DNA of 64,000 nucleotides from Linyphia triangularis (taxonomy: Eukaryota; Arthropoda; Arachnida; Araneae; Linyphiidae). The stretch is from assembly GCA_963978545.1 (NCBI GenBank), contig OZ021725.1, positions 10,853,346 to 10,917,345 on the forward strand. The letters run 5' to 3'. Shown here one piece after another: positions 9,744 through 22,428 of the stretch (position 1 is its first letter; each line of letters opens with the position of its first letter). Made by a program: the position numbers and the translations under genes. The notes beneath the pieces were generated by a model that saw only the letters and a program-made list of their open reading frames with translations, was not told where the DNA came from and made no database searches.

Positions 9744-11772
9744 CTTCCCTACTAACCATCTTTGTCACAGTTACGTCACTGCAACGAAGTTTTTCGTCGC
9801 AAAGATCACGGTCACAATGTGACTTGCATGGGATATCGCAGCGATGTCGCAAAAGTTCACGTCACTTTCGACTTCCATGTGATATCGCAGCGACATCACA
9901 ATGTGACGAAGTTGCGATGTTGCTTTGTGATATCGCAGCGACATCCAGTGATATCCCAAAATAATTTTATATAATGAAAATCACAAACAGGTCATTTTGT
10001 GACATGTATGTGATATAAGACGTAATTTTGCGATATCGCAGGGATACACAGGGATATCACATTTTAACATTTATGCTATTTTTGTGGTATCAGTGTGATC
10101 TCTATGTGATTTTGGGGACATCTATGTGATTTATGCGACGAGTATGTGATTTTATCAACGAATCTCACGTCACTGCTATATCACATTGTGATCAGTATGC
10201 GATCTTAGTGACTTTGGCGACATCTATGTGATTTATGCGATTTTCGCAACGAAAGCTTTGTCGCTGCGATGTCACATTGTGATCTGTATGTGATCTTAGT
10301 GATTTTGGCGACATCCATGTGATTTATGCGATTTTCGCAACGAAAGCTTTGTCACTGCGATATCACATTGTGATCTGTATGTGATCTTAGTGACTTTGGC
10401 GACATCCGTGTGATTTATGCGATTTTCGCAACGTAAGCTTTGTCACTGCGATATCACATTGTGATCTGTATGTGATCTTAGTGATTTTGGCGACATCCAT
10501 GTGATTTATGCGATTTTCGCAACGAAAACTTTGTCACTGCGATATCACATTGTGATCTGTATGTGATTTTAGTGACTTTGGCGACATCCATGTGATTTAT
10601 GCGATTTTCGCAACGAAAACTTTGTCACTGCGATATCACATTGTGATCTGTATGTGATCTTAGTGATTTTGGCGACATCCATGTGATTTATGCGATTTTC
10701 GCAACGAAAGCTTTGTCACTGCGATATCACATTGTGATCTGTATGTGATCTTAGTGATTTTGGCGACATCCATGTGATTTATGCGATTTTCGCAACGAAA
10801 ACTTTGTCACTGCGATATCACATTGTGATCTGTATGTGATCTTAGTGATTTTGGCGACATCCATGTGATTTATGCGATTTTGGCAACGAAAGCTTTGTCA
10901 CTGCGATATCACATTGTGATCTGTATGTGATCTTAGTGACTTTGGCGACATCCGTGTGATTTATGCGATTTTCGCAACGTAAGCTTTGTCACTGCGATAT
11001 CACATTGTGATCTGTATGTGATCTTAGTGATTTTGGCGACATCCATGTGATTTATGCGATTTTCGCAACGAAAACTTTGTCACTGCGATATCACATTGTG
11101 ATCTGTATGTGATCTTAGTGACTTTGGCGACATCCATGTGATTTATGCGATTTTCGCAACGAAAACTTTGTCACTGCGATATCACATTGTGATCTGTATG
11201 TGATCTTAGTGATTTTGGCGACATCCATGTGATTTATGCGATTTTCGCAACGAAAGCTTTGTCACTGCGATATCACATTGTGATCTGTATGTGATCTTAG
11301 TGATTTTGGCGACATCCATGTGATTTATGCGATTTTCGCAACGAAAACTTTGTCACTGCGATATCACATTGTGATCTGTATGTGATCTTAGTGATTTTGG
11401 CGACATCCATGTGATTTATGCGATTTTGGCAACGAAAGCTTTGTCACTGCGATATCACATTGTGATCTGTATGTGATCTTAGTGATTTTGGCGACATCCA
11501 TGTGATTTATGCGATTTTCGCAACGAAAACTTTGTCACTGCGATATCACATTGTGATCTGTATGTGATCTTAGTGACTTTGGCGACATCCGTGTGATTTA
11601 TGCGATTTTCGCAACGAAAACTTTGTCACTGCGATATCACATTGTGATCTGTATGTGATCTTAGTGACTTTGGCGACATCCATGTGATTTATGCGATTTT
11701 CGCAACGAAAACTTTGTCACTGCGATATCACATTGTGATCTGTATGTGATCTCAGTGATTTTGGCGACATTT
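9744..11772 (+). repeat. 91-bp satellite array, left copy
   Basis: From about 10100 to 11772 the sequence is some 18 head-to-tail copies of a 91-bp unit, seen for example in the regular recurrence of TTATGCGATTTTCGCAACG. The outer 350 bp (9744-10100) is a divergent zone built from the same words (GATATCGC, TCACAATGTGA). Units differ by a few substitutions, such as CATCCATG or CATCCGTG and AAAGC or AAAAC. Within a unit, GYGA words recur every 9-13 bp. The array stops abruptly at 11772. An inverted array of the same unit lies at 40.3-42.5 kb. Confidence 0.95.
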
Positions 11773-11860
11773 ACATTACCCATTTACATTTCCACCAGCA
11801 CTCAATTGAAATTGCCAAATTATGAAAATTGTGGAATTCAGCTTTTTTGTCGGGAAAACT

Positions 11861-11998
11861 GCAGATATTGAAAGAACATTTTCTATTGTTGGTAAAATTT
11901 GGATTTCTGAGAAGGCACAACTTTCTGCGATTACTCTGAAATCTTTGTTAATAACTAAAATTAACTTGTCATATTTTTGCAGAGTTTCTGGATTATAG
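11861..11998 (+). pseudogene. hAT transposase C-terminal (dimerisation domain) fragment
   Basis: A 45-codon frame begins ADIERTFSIVGKIW and ends at TAG (11996-11998). It has the hallmark of the hAT C-terminal dimerisation region: an acidic-ERTFS core, a short basic or hydrophobic stretch, then L-x3-T-L-x-x-LL. Upstream sequence in this frame is broken by stops, so only the tail survives. It begins about 90 bp inside the end of the 91-bp array, so the two could have been part of one element, or the fragment may just be older debris. Confidence 0.65.
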
Positions 11999-12254
11999 CC
12001 TCAAAAAATATACATAAAGTATGGTTGAAAGCTAATAAAAAAGTTAAATAAAGCTATGAATTAGAATGTATATTGTATATCTTCCGAAAAAACCTCGAAC
12101 ATTGAAGATTTTAGAATTGTGTGTTCCGAACTCCATAAATAATTACGTAAAAAAAATTATCCCTTCCCCATAGCAGAGACATGTCCTGATTTTTTAATCA
12201 GAAAAATCTGATCGTATTAGATATTACTCGAGTCTTTTAAGCTATCTATATATA

Positions 12255-12319
<65 letters not shown>

Positions 12320-13496
12320 CCCATCTCTTTACTACTTTAAAATTTTGCATTTTCCCCTATTTAGTCCCCCAGTTATAACTAGATGGCGCCACTAGAGGCA
12401 TGATCTCCTGAATGACTTCAGAAGTTAATTAGTTTACTTTTTTATTCGCAACTAGCTGAATAGTACCCGTGCTTCGCTACGAAATTGTGCTATGTGCAAT
12501 ATTTTAGTTAGAGTTGCGTTGCCGACCGAGATCCGTCATTGGTGTATAGGTCCCAGCTTTTGACGCTTTGCTCGCAGGATGATTCATTGATACCCAAAAC
12601 CAAGCTGGCTTTGCTCGCTGAAAAGTTCATTGACACATAAGCTCAGGCTATAAAATATAAATTATTAAGAAGTTCTATTAATATTCCATTAACTAAGAAA
12701 TATATCACTAGTGTATGCTACAAAAATATTAAAAAGTGGATTTCATTATTTGAAATATGATTTCAAGGATTGGGACTCTTTAAAAAGTTTCTTTGTTATA
12801 AAAATATGCAAAATTTCATGCTGCAAAAATTTCCGATTTTTATATTATTATATTTACCATGTACAAAAGGGTTATTCCCTCTTTACATTTAAGAAAAAAG
12901 ATAATTAAAATGTAGAATGCAACCACAATACTTTACTATGATCAATAGGCTCGTTTTTCAGTTTGAGAATAAAAAGATAATTAAAAATAAATTTAATTGA
13001 ATAAAATGTACTAAGACGTTATAACATTTTTATATTGAGTTTAAAAAAAATTTAAATCCTTTTGTTAAAATAAAGATTAAAACCCATATTTAGATGAAAT
13101 TCCACTTCCAATACTGGATACAAATTCAATAAAATAACTTGCAATAAAACGATTATCATCATAATTCATAACTTTTTTATGTATGAAAATAACATCGAAG
13201 TTACGTTTTAGTTCTGAGAAATGAAGAAATCCTAACTTCTACAGCACTTGCGCAAGGAAATGCAACCAACATATTTTATAAACCAGTTAAAACAGAACTC
13301 ATTGTTCTATTACATTTGTTATGCTGTTTCTTTAAAGACGCGCAGATTACATTGCTGCGGGCTGCGGGGAATGAATTTTTATTTCATTTTTAAAAGTGTA
13401 TAGTTTTTGTGAATTATCATAAATTGTTATAATGTGTAATTGGTTTTAATTATAGTATAATTTTTAATTAATGATGTATATGTCATAGGGTACAGG
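11999..13496. other. intergenic with (TA)n microsatellite
   Basis: No gene seen. An uninterrupted-looking TA dinucleotide run occupies roughly 12245-12316. A dispersed repeat fragment (12455-12640) is listed separately. The rest is AT-rich. Confidence 0.55.
12455..12640 (+). repeat. dispersed repeat fragment (CCCGTGCTTCGCTACG family)
   Basis: It contains AGTACCCGTGCTTCGCTACG, then GTCATTGGTGTATAGGTCC and a segment rich in GCTTTGCTCGC. A related copy, interrupted by a hAT element, lies at 44587-45720 (GTCATTGTGTATAGG, GTCCTAG, CGCTAAAAG). The element class is unknown; no coding sequence is visible. Confidence 0.5.
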
Positions 13497-13522
13497 GTTG
13501 TCCGGTGATTACACCGGACAAC
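13497..13522. repeat. perfect 11-bp hairpin
   Basis: GTTGTCCGGTG (13497-13507), loop ATTA, and its exact complement CACCGGACAAC (13512-13522). No neighbouring gene explains it. It may be the end or scar of a transposon. Confidence 0.6.
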
Positions 13523-13640
13523 TCTATGGCCAGTACGCCTCTGACGCCCCCCATTCACGACGGCCCTGGACTCATCTCAACAGCCTTACAATGTTGCTCT
13601 TTGAAAATTATATTCCATCGTCATTAGATTATGATGCACT

Positions 13641-15947
13641 CAATGGCGGCTGGTGCAGGGGGCCAGGGCCCCCTCACTTTTTTGAACTTAAGTCCCACTT
13701 ATATATTTTGTTTGGTTGTGGAATTTAAAAAATATATATATTTTGAAGAAATTATTATTCAAGCAGTCATTGGCTTCACCACATTAACGATTGTGGAAGG
13801 AGCAACATTTCTCTTGTCACAAATTCGTAAAAATGTCAATAAATCACTATCATTTCTATAAAAACCGTCCCCTCCCCCTGTCTCCCCTCATTCTCTTCAA
13901 GGGATATTAGTTTTCCCCCACGGCGTGGGTAAAAAGTGACCCCTTCTTCGGACGACCTTGAAACTATAGGGTGTAGAAGACGTTTATTGCGATTTTTGTA
14001 TGACATCCTGGTTTTTGCAGTGAGTTTTAGTAATGTGTTACTACATTACCAAAACAGTTCTGCTTTCTCTGCCCTCGGGTGGATTCCCTGGAAATGAATG
14101 GCCATTTCTATAGGAGATAGCAATCGGACGTTTAACTTTAAAATGTCTTCTAGTGTGACGGTCTGACGGTAGCAGATAATTGACAATGATAGTCAATGGT
14201 CAGATTCTTTTAAATTTCACTCTTTATTTTGCAAAATGTATGAGTAAGATTTACTCAGCAATTTGTTTTTTTTTTTTCAATAATTTCTTCCCTCTCCCCC
14301 GAAAAAAGTTTGAGTACTTAAATTTAGTCCAAATGTTCGGAAGTGGTATTTGTCTTACCACTCACACTGATATTTAGCATCGTATTCAATTTTTAACGTA
14401 ACTTTCAATTCGATACCTTTAACAGAAGAATTTCTATACATACAGTAAAAAGTTTCATTCTTCACGAAATAAGTGATTTTACTAGAACTAAGCCATCGCA
14501 TAATGATCTGCTAAAGATAAATGTCAAACGTAATTGTCAAAACATCTTTTTCCAAAATAGTCTTGTAAAATCAAGCAATTTAATTTCAAAATTTCTAACT
14601 GGTCAACATAGCTACTTAACTGATTGCAAATTTGTTAATATAGCACATTCAAAGCTTTTAACAGTTTTCATTAGCTCCTTTAAGCGATGTCTTAAAAACA
14701 ATTTATTTCATTTTTTTTTTAAATCAAATAAAATTCTTTACTTAAATATTTACTCCAAAGTTACGAAGGGGGAAATTGCTGTTGCGAGCGGTTTTTTAAT
14801 ACATATATAATTCATGTAATATTTAAAAGAATTTTTTGCACTGTGTTTTCTACTGAATTTTTAATTGTGCTATTAAATTTATTTTATTCAGTCCTAACAT
14901 TTACTTCTAAATTTTGGCTTTCTCTTTTTTTATATACAGATTCGTGTTTATACTTTCACTTATTTTATGTAATTCGTTTAACTTCGGAAGTTATCTTATG
15001 AATAAGGAGTTTTATGTTCCTATAGTATGGGCTGAAGTTGTTACAAAAATCTAAATCTGCCACCTTTATAGTACATAAAATGATGTGTGATGTTAAAAAT
15101 ATTGGTAATTTATCCTGCACTAAAAAAGTATAATCTTCAGGGTTGTTGAACTTTTAAACTTCTCCCCATCAATATGAGCTCATTTTAATTTGTTCTTAAG
15201 TATTCTTAATCTAATAAAAATATAAAATATTTATAGCATGTTTTTCAATCCATTTTTAGAGGTGATTAATTATAAAGGGGAGGGAGCAAAAAGAAGTGTT
15301 CCAACTCTCTTTTTCTTCTTTTTTTTTTTTAATTTTAGAGTAAGACCCAGTAGTATTCGAGCAACTCTAAAAGTAATCGCGATGGTCGTAATCACCACTG
15401 ACCACTGGTAACCATTTGAGGAAGCCAAGTCCCACATTTAAATCCTCAACGCATGGACTGTGGAATGTTTTATGTATAAGGGGATGCAGATTGCATACAA
15501 AAGGCTAAAGGCGTCTAATGCTTCAAAGAGGGAATTTTCAACCGTGAATGAGTATTTCTTACTGATAATGAATAATTTGAAATGAATGAATGAATAATTT
15601 GAAACCCATACTTTATATTTTTTTCCAGTGAATTCTCCACTACATTTTTAATTTTCAAAAGACATGAAAGTGTAAATGCATTCTTTATATTTCAAAATGC
15701 CGTCTCCCACGCTCAAACGAAACGCTATCTTTGTTATAATAAATCATTTTTTAGAAATATTTATTTTATTAAGATTTATTTAGATAATTTAAATATGTGA
15801 ATAATCTTGTAGTTTTGTTTGTATGTGTATTTGAGTAACATTTACAAAATTACATGAAATTCATGTATTTTGATATTTGCAAGTTGTTGTTTTTTCCATT
15901 AATTTAATTCGGGCCCCCTCACTTTTACTACCCACGAACCGCCACTG
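13641..15947. mobile_element. non-autonomous hAT element, 2.3 kb
   Basis: The ends are CAATGGCGGCTGGTG on the left and, inverted, CAGTGGCGGTTCGTG on the right, each followed by a GGGGGCCC-type block and TCACTTTT. An exact 8-bp target-site duplication GATGCACT flanks the unit (13633-13640 and 15948-15955). An 8-bp duplication and CAGTGGCGG-type ends fit the hAT superfamily. The interior has no transposase frame, so it needed a partner to move. Confidence 0.85.
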
Positions 15948-15955
15948 GATGCACT

Positions 15956-18900
15956 TATAAAAACATTTTCGGCTTCTAAATCTAGGAAGGTCCACTTCTA
16001 AGTGTGTAATACAGATTATTTTAATCAATTGTTGGTAATATTTTTTATCAATATGATTTAATGGTTGGTTTGAACGTTTAACGACTTATTTTTATGCAGA
16101 ATTATTAGACGATTATATTTTTATTAGATGAAAAGACATTTTATAGTATAGAGAACATATATAGACAGGAGTGAATTATGACACTTCGTATATTTGATAT
16201 GATGCAGGATGCAGGGCAAGATTGGTGTGTGTGTAAAATAATTATTAGGCGCGAATCTATATATATTAGGATACGGGAGTGCGTATTGCGCAAGTATGGG
16301 GAAAGCTTTAAAGAAACGCGATAAGTTGAAAATCGTGGAGCACTTATGATATGAGCACGCTCGATATTAGAAGTTGTGACATTTGCGTATGTTTGGTATG
16401 ATGAAAGTCAAGATATGTAAGTCATACATGTGTAAGATTACGTGTATGCTATAGCTAGGCACGGATCTAGGGAGGATTTATTAGAAGGAATATGAGTTTT
16501 GCTCACGTGTAGTGAACATCATAAGTTAAGAGCATTTGGAAACGGTGTAGCACTTACGTACAAGCCAATTAATTATCATTAAGTGCTTTGAAAGTTACTT
16601 CATCGACGGCGTCTCGCCAAACCGGTATGTTCACAAAATAATGTGTTTTTTTTATGTATTCGATGACGCCATTTTCATGTCAACCCTTTCACTCCCTTTT
16701 GCTTTTTTTCTCTCTTCCCTCATTACACTAATACTAAATAATTATCGGTTAGATCGGTTAATTGAGAACGCAACCTTATTAAAACTACACAGATTTCCGT
16801 ATTTTTTCCCCCTCTAATAATAAGTTTATTAAAATTTAAATAACTGTAGTGCATATAATATTAAGGAAGTTTTTAGTTATTAACTGAAAGTGATTACAGG
16901 CATAAGATATCCATAGGTGCTGTTTCTGAATGCAGTGGTTAGACACCAAGTGAAACAAATTTTTTTTGAAACATAGAAAAATAAAATACATTTCACAAAA
17001 TTTCATTTTTTAATGTAAAAGCGCATCAAATATTATAGTATTATGGATCATTTTTCCGTAGTCCGTAAATGATTTGATCCTCAATAATATAAATTGGGTA
17101 AGAAATTAATTTCTAAATGGTACATATTTTATGATATTTTTTATTTCTTCTTGGTTACTTTATGACAATGCGAGGAAAAAGGCTATTTTATCTAGAAACT
17201 TCAATGAGGATCCAAACATGAAGAATGATTTTCAAATGGAAGTGCATTAAAAATGATGTTAATTGATTTTTAATAGCTTAAAAATGTGTTTATATCTTTA
17301 TTATTAAATCAAACAGTTTCGAAAGTTGTGTTTTTACCTAGAAATATTTTTTGAAATATAACATCTAACTACTGTAAAAGTTGGATTTTCAAAGTTAAAG
17401 TTAAATAACTTAAGAAACGTTATTTTGCCTTTTGTTTTAGTGAAACAAACCTATTACAAAATTATTAAATCCTCCAAACATTTGAAAATGGAAGTTTGAA
17501 TGATTAACTTTTTGATAATCAAGCTTTTTATGCTTGAGGAAGATTACATACTAGACGATAGAGCAGTTCAAGCTCATTCCTTTTCTTTAATGTCTTTTTT
17601 TGGGGGGCGGGGGGGGGGAGGAGTAGATACTTGAATATACCACAACAATGAATTTCTTCCAAACGTTCAACTTTTCAACTCATTTTTTGCATTCTGGTCT
17701 GTATGTTTGGAAAAATGACAGATATTTTGAAGGGACAAGGTATTGTCAAACGCTTCAGGGTGGGTTGTAAACGAAACTACAGAAAGGGGTGCATAATTAA
17801 TTCAAGGCAAGAATGCAAGCATACCAAAATATGGAGAGGTTTTGCAAGTAGTTGTTGAATGTGGAAATTTATTCCCAAACACAGTGAACACTTTCCTCTC
17901 AAAACATTCATAGCTGACTTTAAATTGGTGGCTCAATTTTCAAATCTGCCTACCTATCTATTTCATTGCTCAAATTCCAGTAGGGTTCAATAAGTAATTA
18001 ATTCGTATGCCAATATTTTCTTTCTTCTCTCGCTACTAGCCTTCTATACCCTCCCTTCTATCTGACCTCTACCAGGTTAAAACTATTATTTTAAGCATCG
18101 TATTTGATGTTAAATCCCACAAAATTAATTGAAAAAGCTTTTTAAAAAATTATTAATTTCGGTGAATTTTCTATTTTTAACAAGAGGTTTTTTTTTTTGT
18201 TTTTTTTCCGCCAGTCTGTGAGTTTATAAACAAGTTGTAGGAGTAAAATTTGAAACTAGAAATATTCTCTATGAAAGGCAATAGAGGTTTTTTGACACTT
18301 TAGAGCTGATGAGGTAGATTTTAACGTTATCCGATCGAGTTAAACTTTGACAATCTTGTATTTATATATCAGTTGCAACTTTTTAAGGGTTGTTGTTAAA
18401 GAAATTGGGACATAAATTTATAACGACCACCCTAATTATACACAATTTTTAATAATATACTCTTTAAAATCTTTAATAATATTTTGTACCTTTTGAGATT
18501 TTTAATTAACATTCCTCTCATTCATGGATAATTATTTATTCAAAAACGTTTGATTTAATTTATTATATATTTTGTGTTTATCAATTGATAGTCAAATCTG
18601 AATTTAAACAGCATTTTTCATAATTTAATTTTTTCTCATTTATTTTCAAATTAAAGTTCTAACAACAAAGTAGATTTTATAACAGTAATCGATCGTTATC
18701 ATCCGAAAATGGACACCAATGCACAGAAAATGTGGGTTTTTTCCCTCAGAGAAAAACTGGTTTAAGGTTTCTAGTCTGGTGCAGAGACTGACCGCTCGCA
18801 TGTATTTTGACACACATGTCCACCATTTTGAACCAAGGATACAATATAGTTCATCCTTCCCTTTGTGTGGTACCTCTTTTGTTATCTTCGTTTGTGTTTT

Positions 18901-20793
18901 CCCCCTCTCAAATAGCTGCGGGAAATACAGCTGAGGAGACAGCAGTGGCGGATCTAGGATTTTCCTGAGGGGGGGGGGGGGGCGCAACACCTGTGCCTTA
19001 GCCAGGATAAATATTTAAAAAAAGTAAAAAAAAAAATCTATGCAGTGTTCTAGAAATATACTTCAAGAAAATCCGTATCGATTGTTTGACCCCCCCCCCT
19101 TTTTCATTCAACACATTTCTGACTCGCTATCTTAGCGTAAGATGAAATGCCCAGGTTATACCAAAATTACTTTTCAGTTTAAAAATAAACAAAAAAACTC
19201 CCCCTCCCACTCCTTTAAAAAACACCCTTCTATGCTAGATATTTTTATTTACACTCATGACAAATAAAACGTTTTTGCAAAGTTTCATGAACGGACCAAT
19301 TTTTTAATTTTTAATGTCGAATTTTACCTTTCCTTGGATTTTACATGTGTTTTCGTTTATAAAAGAGAACTGTAACTTTTTTTAGATTAGTTATATCATT
19401 TTGCTTTTTTTTCATTCGATTCAGCATAAAAAAAGTACTCTAAAAACATGTGTCACATACCTAGATTGCTCCAAATTTAATTTTTCAGCCACAAAAACCC
19501 CTGACCCCCCCCCCAAAAAAAACCCCTTCTTTGCTAGATATTTTTATGGACTCATTTGAATATTCATTTTCATGACAAATATAGAACATTTTTGCAAAGT
19601 TTGATTAACGAACCACTTTTTTTGTTTTTCTTATGGTCTTAGGTACTATTTTACCAGCAGTAATATATATATATTTGGTGCGATTTTATGCATCCATATT
19701 TTTTTTTTTTTACTTTCAATTACCCGTATGGTATAAAAGTATTGAATTCGGTCACAAAAAAAAAATCGATTTTATCGCATTTCTACACGTTTTGGAACGT
19801 GATGAGTTCAAAATAATGTTTGTGCCTGTTAGTTATCAGCATAACTCCCAAAACGGATTGACTTGCGATGTTCAATTTTTATGCACAGGTTATTGATGGC
19901 CATGGGACCTGGCATTACGGTTTTCGTCAAAATTGCACATGTGCATTAAGTAGCTGATATTAAAAAAATTACGTTTTTCAGCGATTACCAAAAAATGGTT
20001 TTAATGATTTTGATTAAAATCGCTATAAAAATGCCTTTAAAGTTGTTCTAATCATTCCCACCTCCGTAGAAATGAGATAATGCGAACGCCCATCAACGAC
20101 TGTTTCTGCTCTGTTGTACTTAAAAGAAAGAATAATGCAGTGTTTATTGAAAAATATATCACAATTTTCACCGTTTCAGCGGCGTTTTTTTTAGAATAAT
20201 CGCCAAACTGGGCATTTTTTTTAAATAAGGAAAACAAAATAGGTAAATTATATCAATCCGTGACAAATTAAAAAAACATCGCATACTGAAATATTTTGTT
20301 CCAATTCTTCAATTATAACTGGAAGAGAGAGATTGTAGGATGATCATTGTAGTTAAAAAAATTTAAGTACTTCATTTTGAGTTGCAATTGCAATATCATT
20401 TTACTTCTTTCACGAAACTTTTGAACAAGAATCAGAAGTTTTGTAAAAATATTTTGGAAGAATATAGGCTTAGAATAATCGCTTTGGCTGCAAAAAACCT
20501 GTTGTCGTCAGTAAGTCTGTCACAAACCCAGACGGGGTGGAGTAGCCTCTTTTGTTGGAGAACTCAAAAGTGAAAGGGGTGGTTTCTTCTTGGGTCACAG
20601 TGGATGAACCTCAATGAGTATTTTCCAAATGCTACGCCCTTCTTGTAGTACTAGAGATGTTGAATGAAATCCTGTATATAGATTCTGAGAATTCTGCGAT
20701 AGTGGCTTTGTCTTCAAAAACACTCTGGGAACCTTCGTCCCCCCTCGCTTGCAAAGATACTTGGAAACACAAACCTTCGACAGCGCGTCTATT
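15956..20793. other. long intergenic region, no gene recognised
   Basis: Nearly 5 kb without a supportable coding region. About 16180-16560 is less AT-rich and looks like two diverged copies of a roughly 200-bp unit (both contain ATAAGTTGAAAATC- or ATAAGTTAAGAGC-like words followed by GAGCACTTA or TAGCACTTA). G/C runs occur near 17604-17618, 18969-18981, 19089-19099 and 19505-19514. CAGTGGCGGATCTAGG at about 18944 looks like one end of a hAT element, but I could not find its partner. Confidence 0.45.
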
Positions 20794-20801
20794 ATACTGC
20801 C

Positions 20802-21520
20802 CATGGGCGCCTGTAAGACTGTTTGCATCCCCCCCCCCCCCTGCAAACAGTATATTCAATCTTATGATCTGATTCTGATTTATCTGAACTTGTATAAATT
20901 AAGTAGACAGATGTTATAGCGTCAGAATCCATTTGCGATAATAAATAAAACAGAGCTAAAAAAATTTGAAATACAGAAAACTGTTTGATGTTGTGATGTT
21001 GTAATTATGTATCTTATTTCCGTCGTATACTCAAGCAATATATTTGAAAAAGAATAATAATTTGCAATTAGCTGTCACAATGATGTGAATCCTCGTATTT
21101 TCCAAAGGAGATATAGACTGAGGTTAATATAAGGGATTTAAAAATACAAAAGAGTAATATTTACCAGAAAAAATGAAAAAAATAAAAAATGAATTAATGC
21201 AAAATAGGAAATTCTCAACAGAAATCTGAAAACAGATATCAAGGTCTTATATATATAATATTCAAAATCTCCATTCTCTAATATTACTAGACAACAGGCG
21301 CCTGAAAACCCATAAATTGCAATACTCAGCTATCTAGAAGGAAATATGAAATAAATAGAAGACATAAAATAATAGACAAAAAATGTAATTGTAAAAATGT
21401 ACTATAAGTAAATGTGCATTTTCATGTAAATTTTTCTCCAATTTTCATTAGCTGGGGAGGGTGGGGGGGGGGGGGGGGTCTGCAAGTGCACTCCCCTGTA
21501 CCCTACTGGCGGAGCCCATG
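20802..21520. mobile_element. 719-bp TIR element with 8-bp target duplication
   Basis: The left end CATGGGCGCC and the inverted right end CATGGGCTCC are both followed at a short distance by long C or G runs (about 20829-20841, 21458-21478). The exact 8-bp duplication ATACTGCC occurs at 20794-20801 and 21521-21528. There is no coding frame. An 8-bp duplication fits hAT or P-type transposons; the termini do not decide between them. Confidence 0.8.
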
Positions 21521-21528
21521 ATACTGCC

Positions 21529-22428
21529 GTTCAAAGCAGAAATGCAGTAACTCCACCTGAGGTGATTTGTTAGAACATGCAATTTTGTTTCTTTTTATTT
21601 GGGCCACCTATTTAAAATACAATAATGTTTAAACTTTTTATGTTACTAGGGGGTATTTTTGTTGCTCTACAACATGGACGCATAAAATTAGACGATTTTT
21701 AAAATAACTTTCATTCATCACTTTATGAACTTAACTTCTAATAAGGTGGTCAATTCGCATAGAATAAATTTGAAGATTGCTTTCTATAACTGTAATAATA
21801 AAGTTACAAAAAAAATTCTACATTTTAAACATCAAATGACTTTTACAAAAATTGCAAATTGTTAAAAAATAAAAAGTCATATTTTCATATCGTTCAGTTC
21901 ACGGTGACAAAAGCAAACGATGATAAATAAACTGTTTAACATAATAAATTGAGACTTTTAAAGTGGATTTTCACAGATGTTGCAAATTCAAATCGATATA
22001 TCTCTAGAACCAGGAGGCCTTGACCCCCCCCCCCCCAATGTTTGTCATTATATTACCTCATGTCACTGAATTAAATTAGCTATATTGAGCAAGAGATGCA
22101 AGATAGATTTATAAAGCTCTCATTTTGTTCTTCACGCACTAGAGAACTGAAGGCTCTAATAGTCTTGAGTTCAATGATTTATCTTTTAGCGTAAAACGAA
22201 TGACAATAAAATCTCTTTTATGTTGCTCATGAGTTGTGCATTGCAATGTGTTTTCATCATCCGAGGTTTCCAAGCTGTCAAAAGACGTACCTTTTCAATC
22301 ATGAAAACACATATTTAAAAAAAAAAAAAAAAAAAAAAAAATCTGTATATTTATAAATTGCTGAAGATAATTAAATTTGTAAAAAAATATTAAATGTGTC
22401 TCAAGTTCGTTAGAGTAATTTACTCTTA
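21529..22428. other. intergenic, no gene seen
   Basis: AT-rich with a C-run near 22024-22036 and an A-run near 22319-22340. No feature recognised. Confidence 0.45.

Noticed and set aside
9744..11772. 91-bp periodicity as a CRISPR array or coding repeat
   Set aside because: No repeat/spacer division, every base repeats, and frames are broken because 91 is not divisible by three.
18944..18985. Complete hAT element starting CAGTGGCGGATCTAGG
   Set aside because: Only one end was found; no inverted partner or target duplication in the window, so not listed as an element.
18646..18990. 114-residue minus-strand frame starting MLRPPPPLRK
   Set aside because: The start lies in a G-run at a transposon-like end; no domain, homology pattern or splice context.
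20382..20872. Short plus-strand frames around 20.4-20.9 kb as a host gene
   Set aside because: Frames are short, lack domains, and the last is disrupted by the TIR element at 20802; no splice-consistent model could be made.
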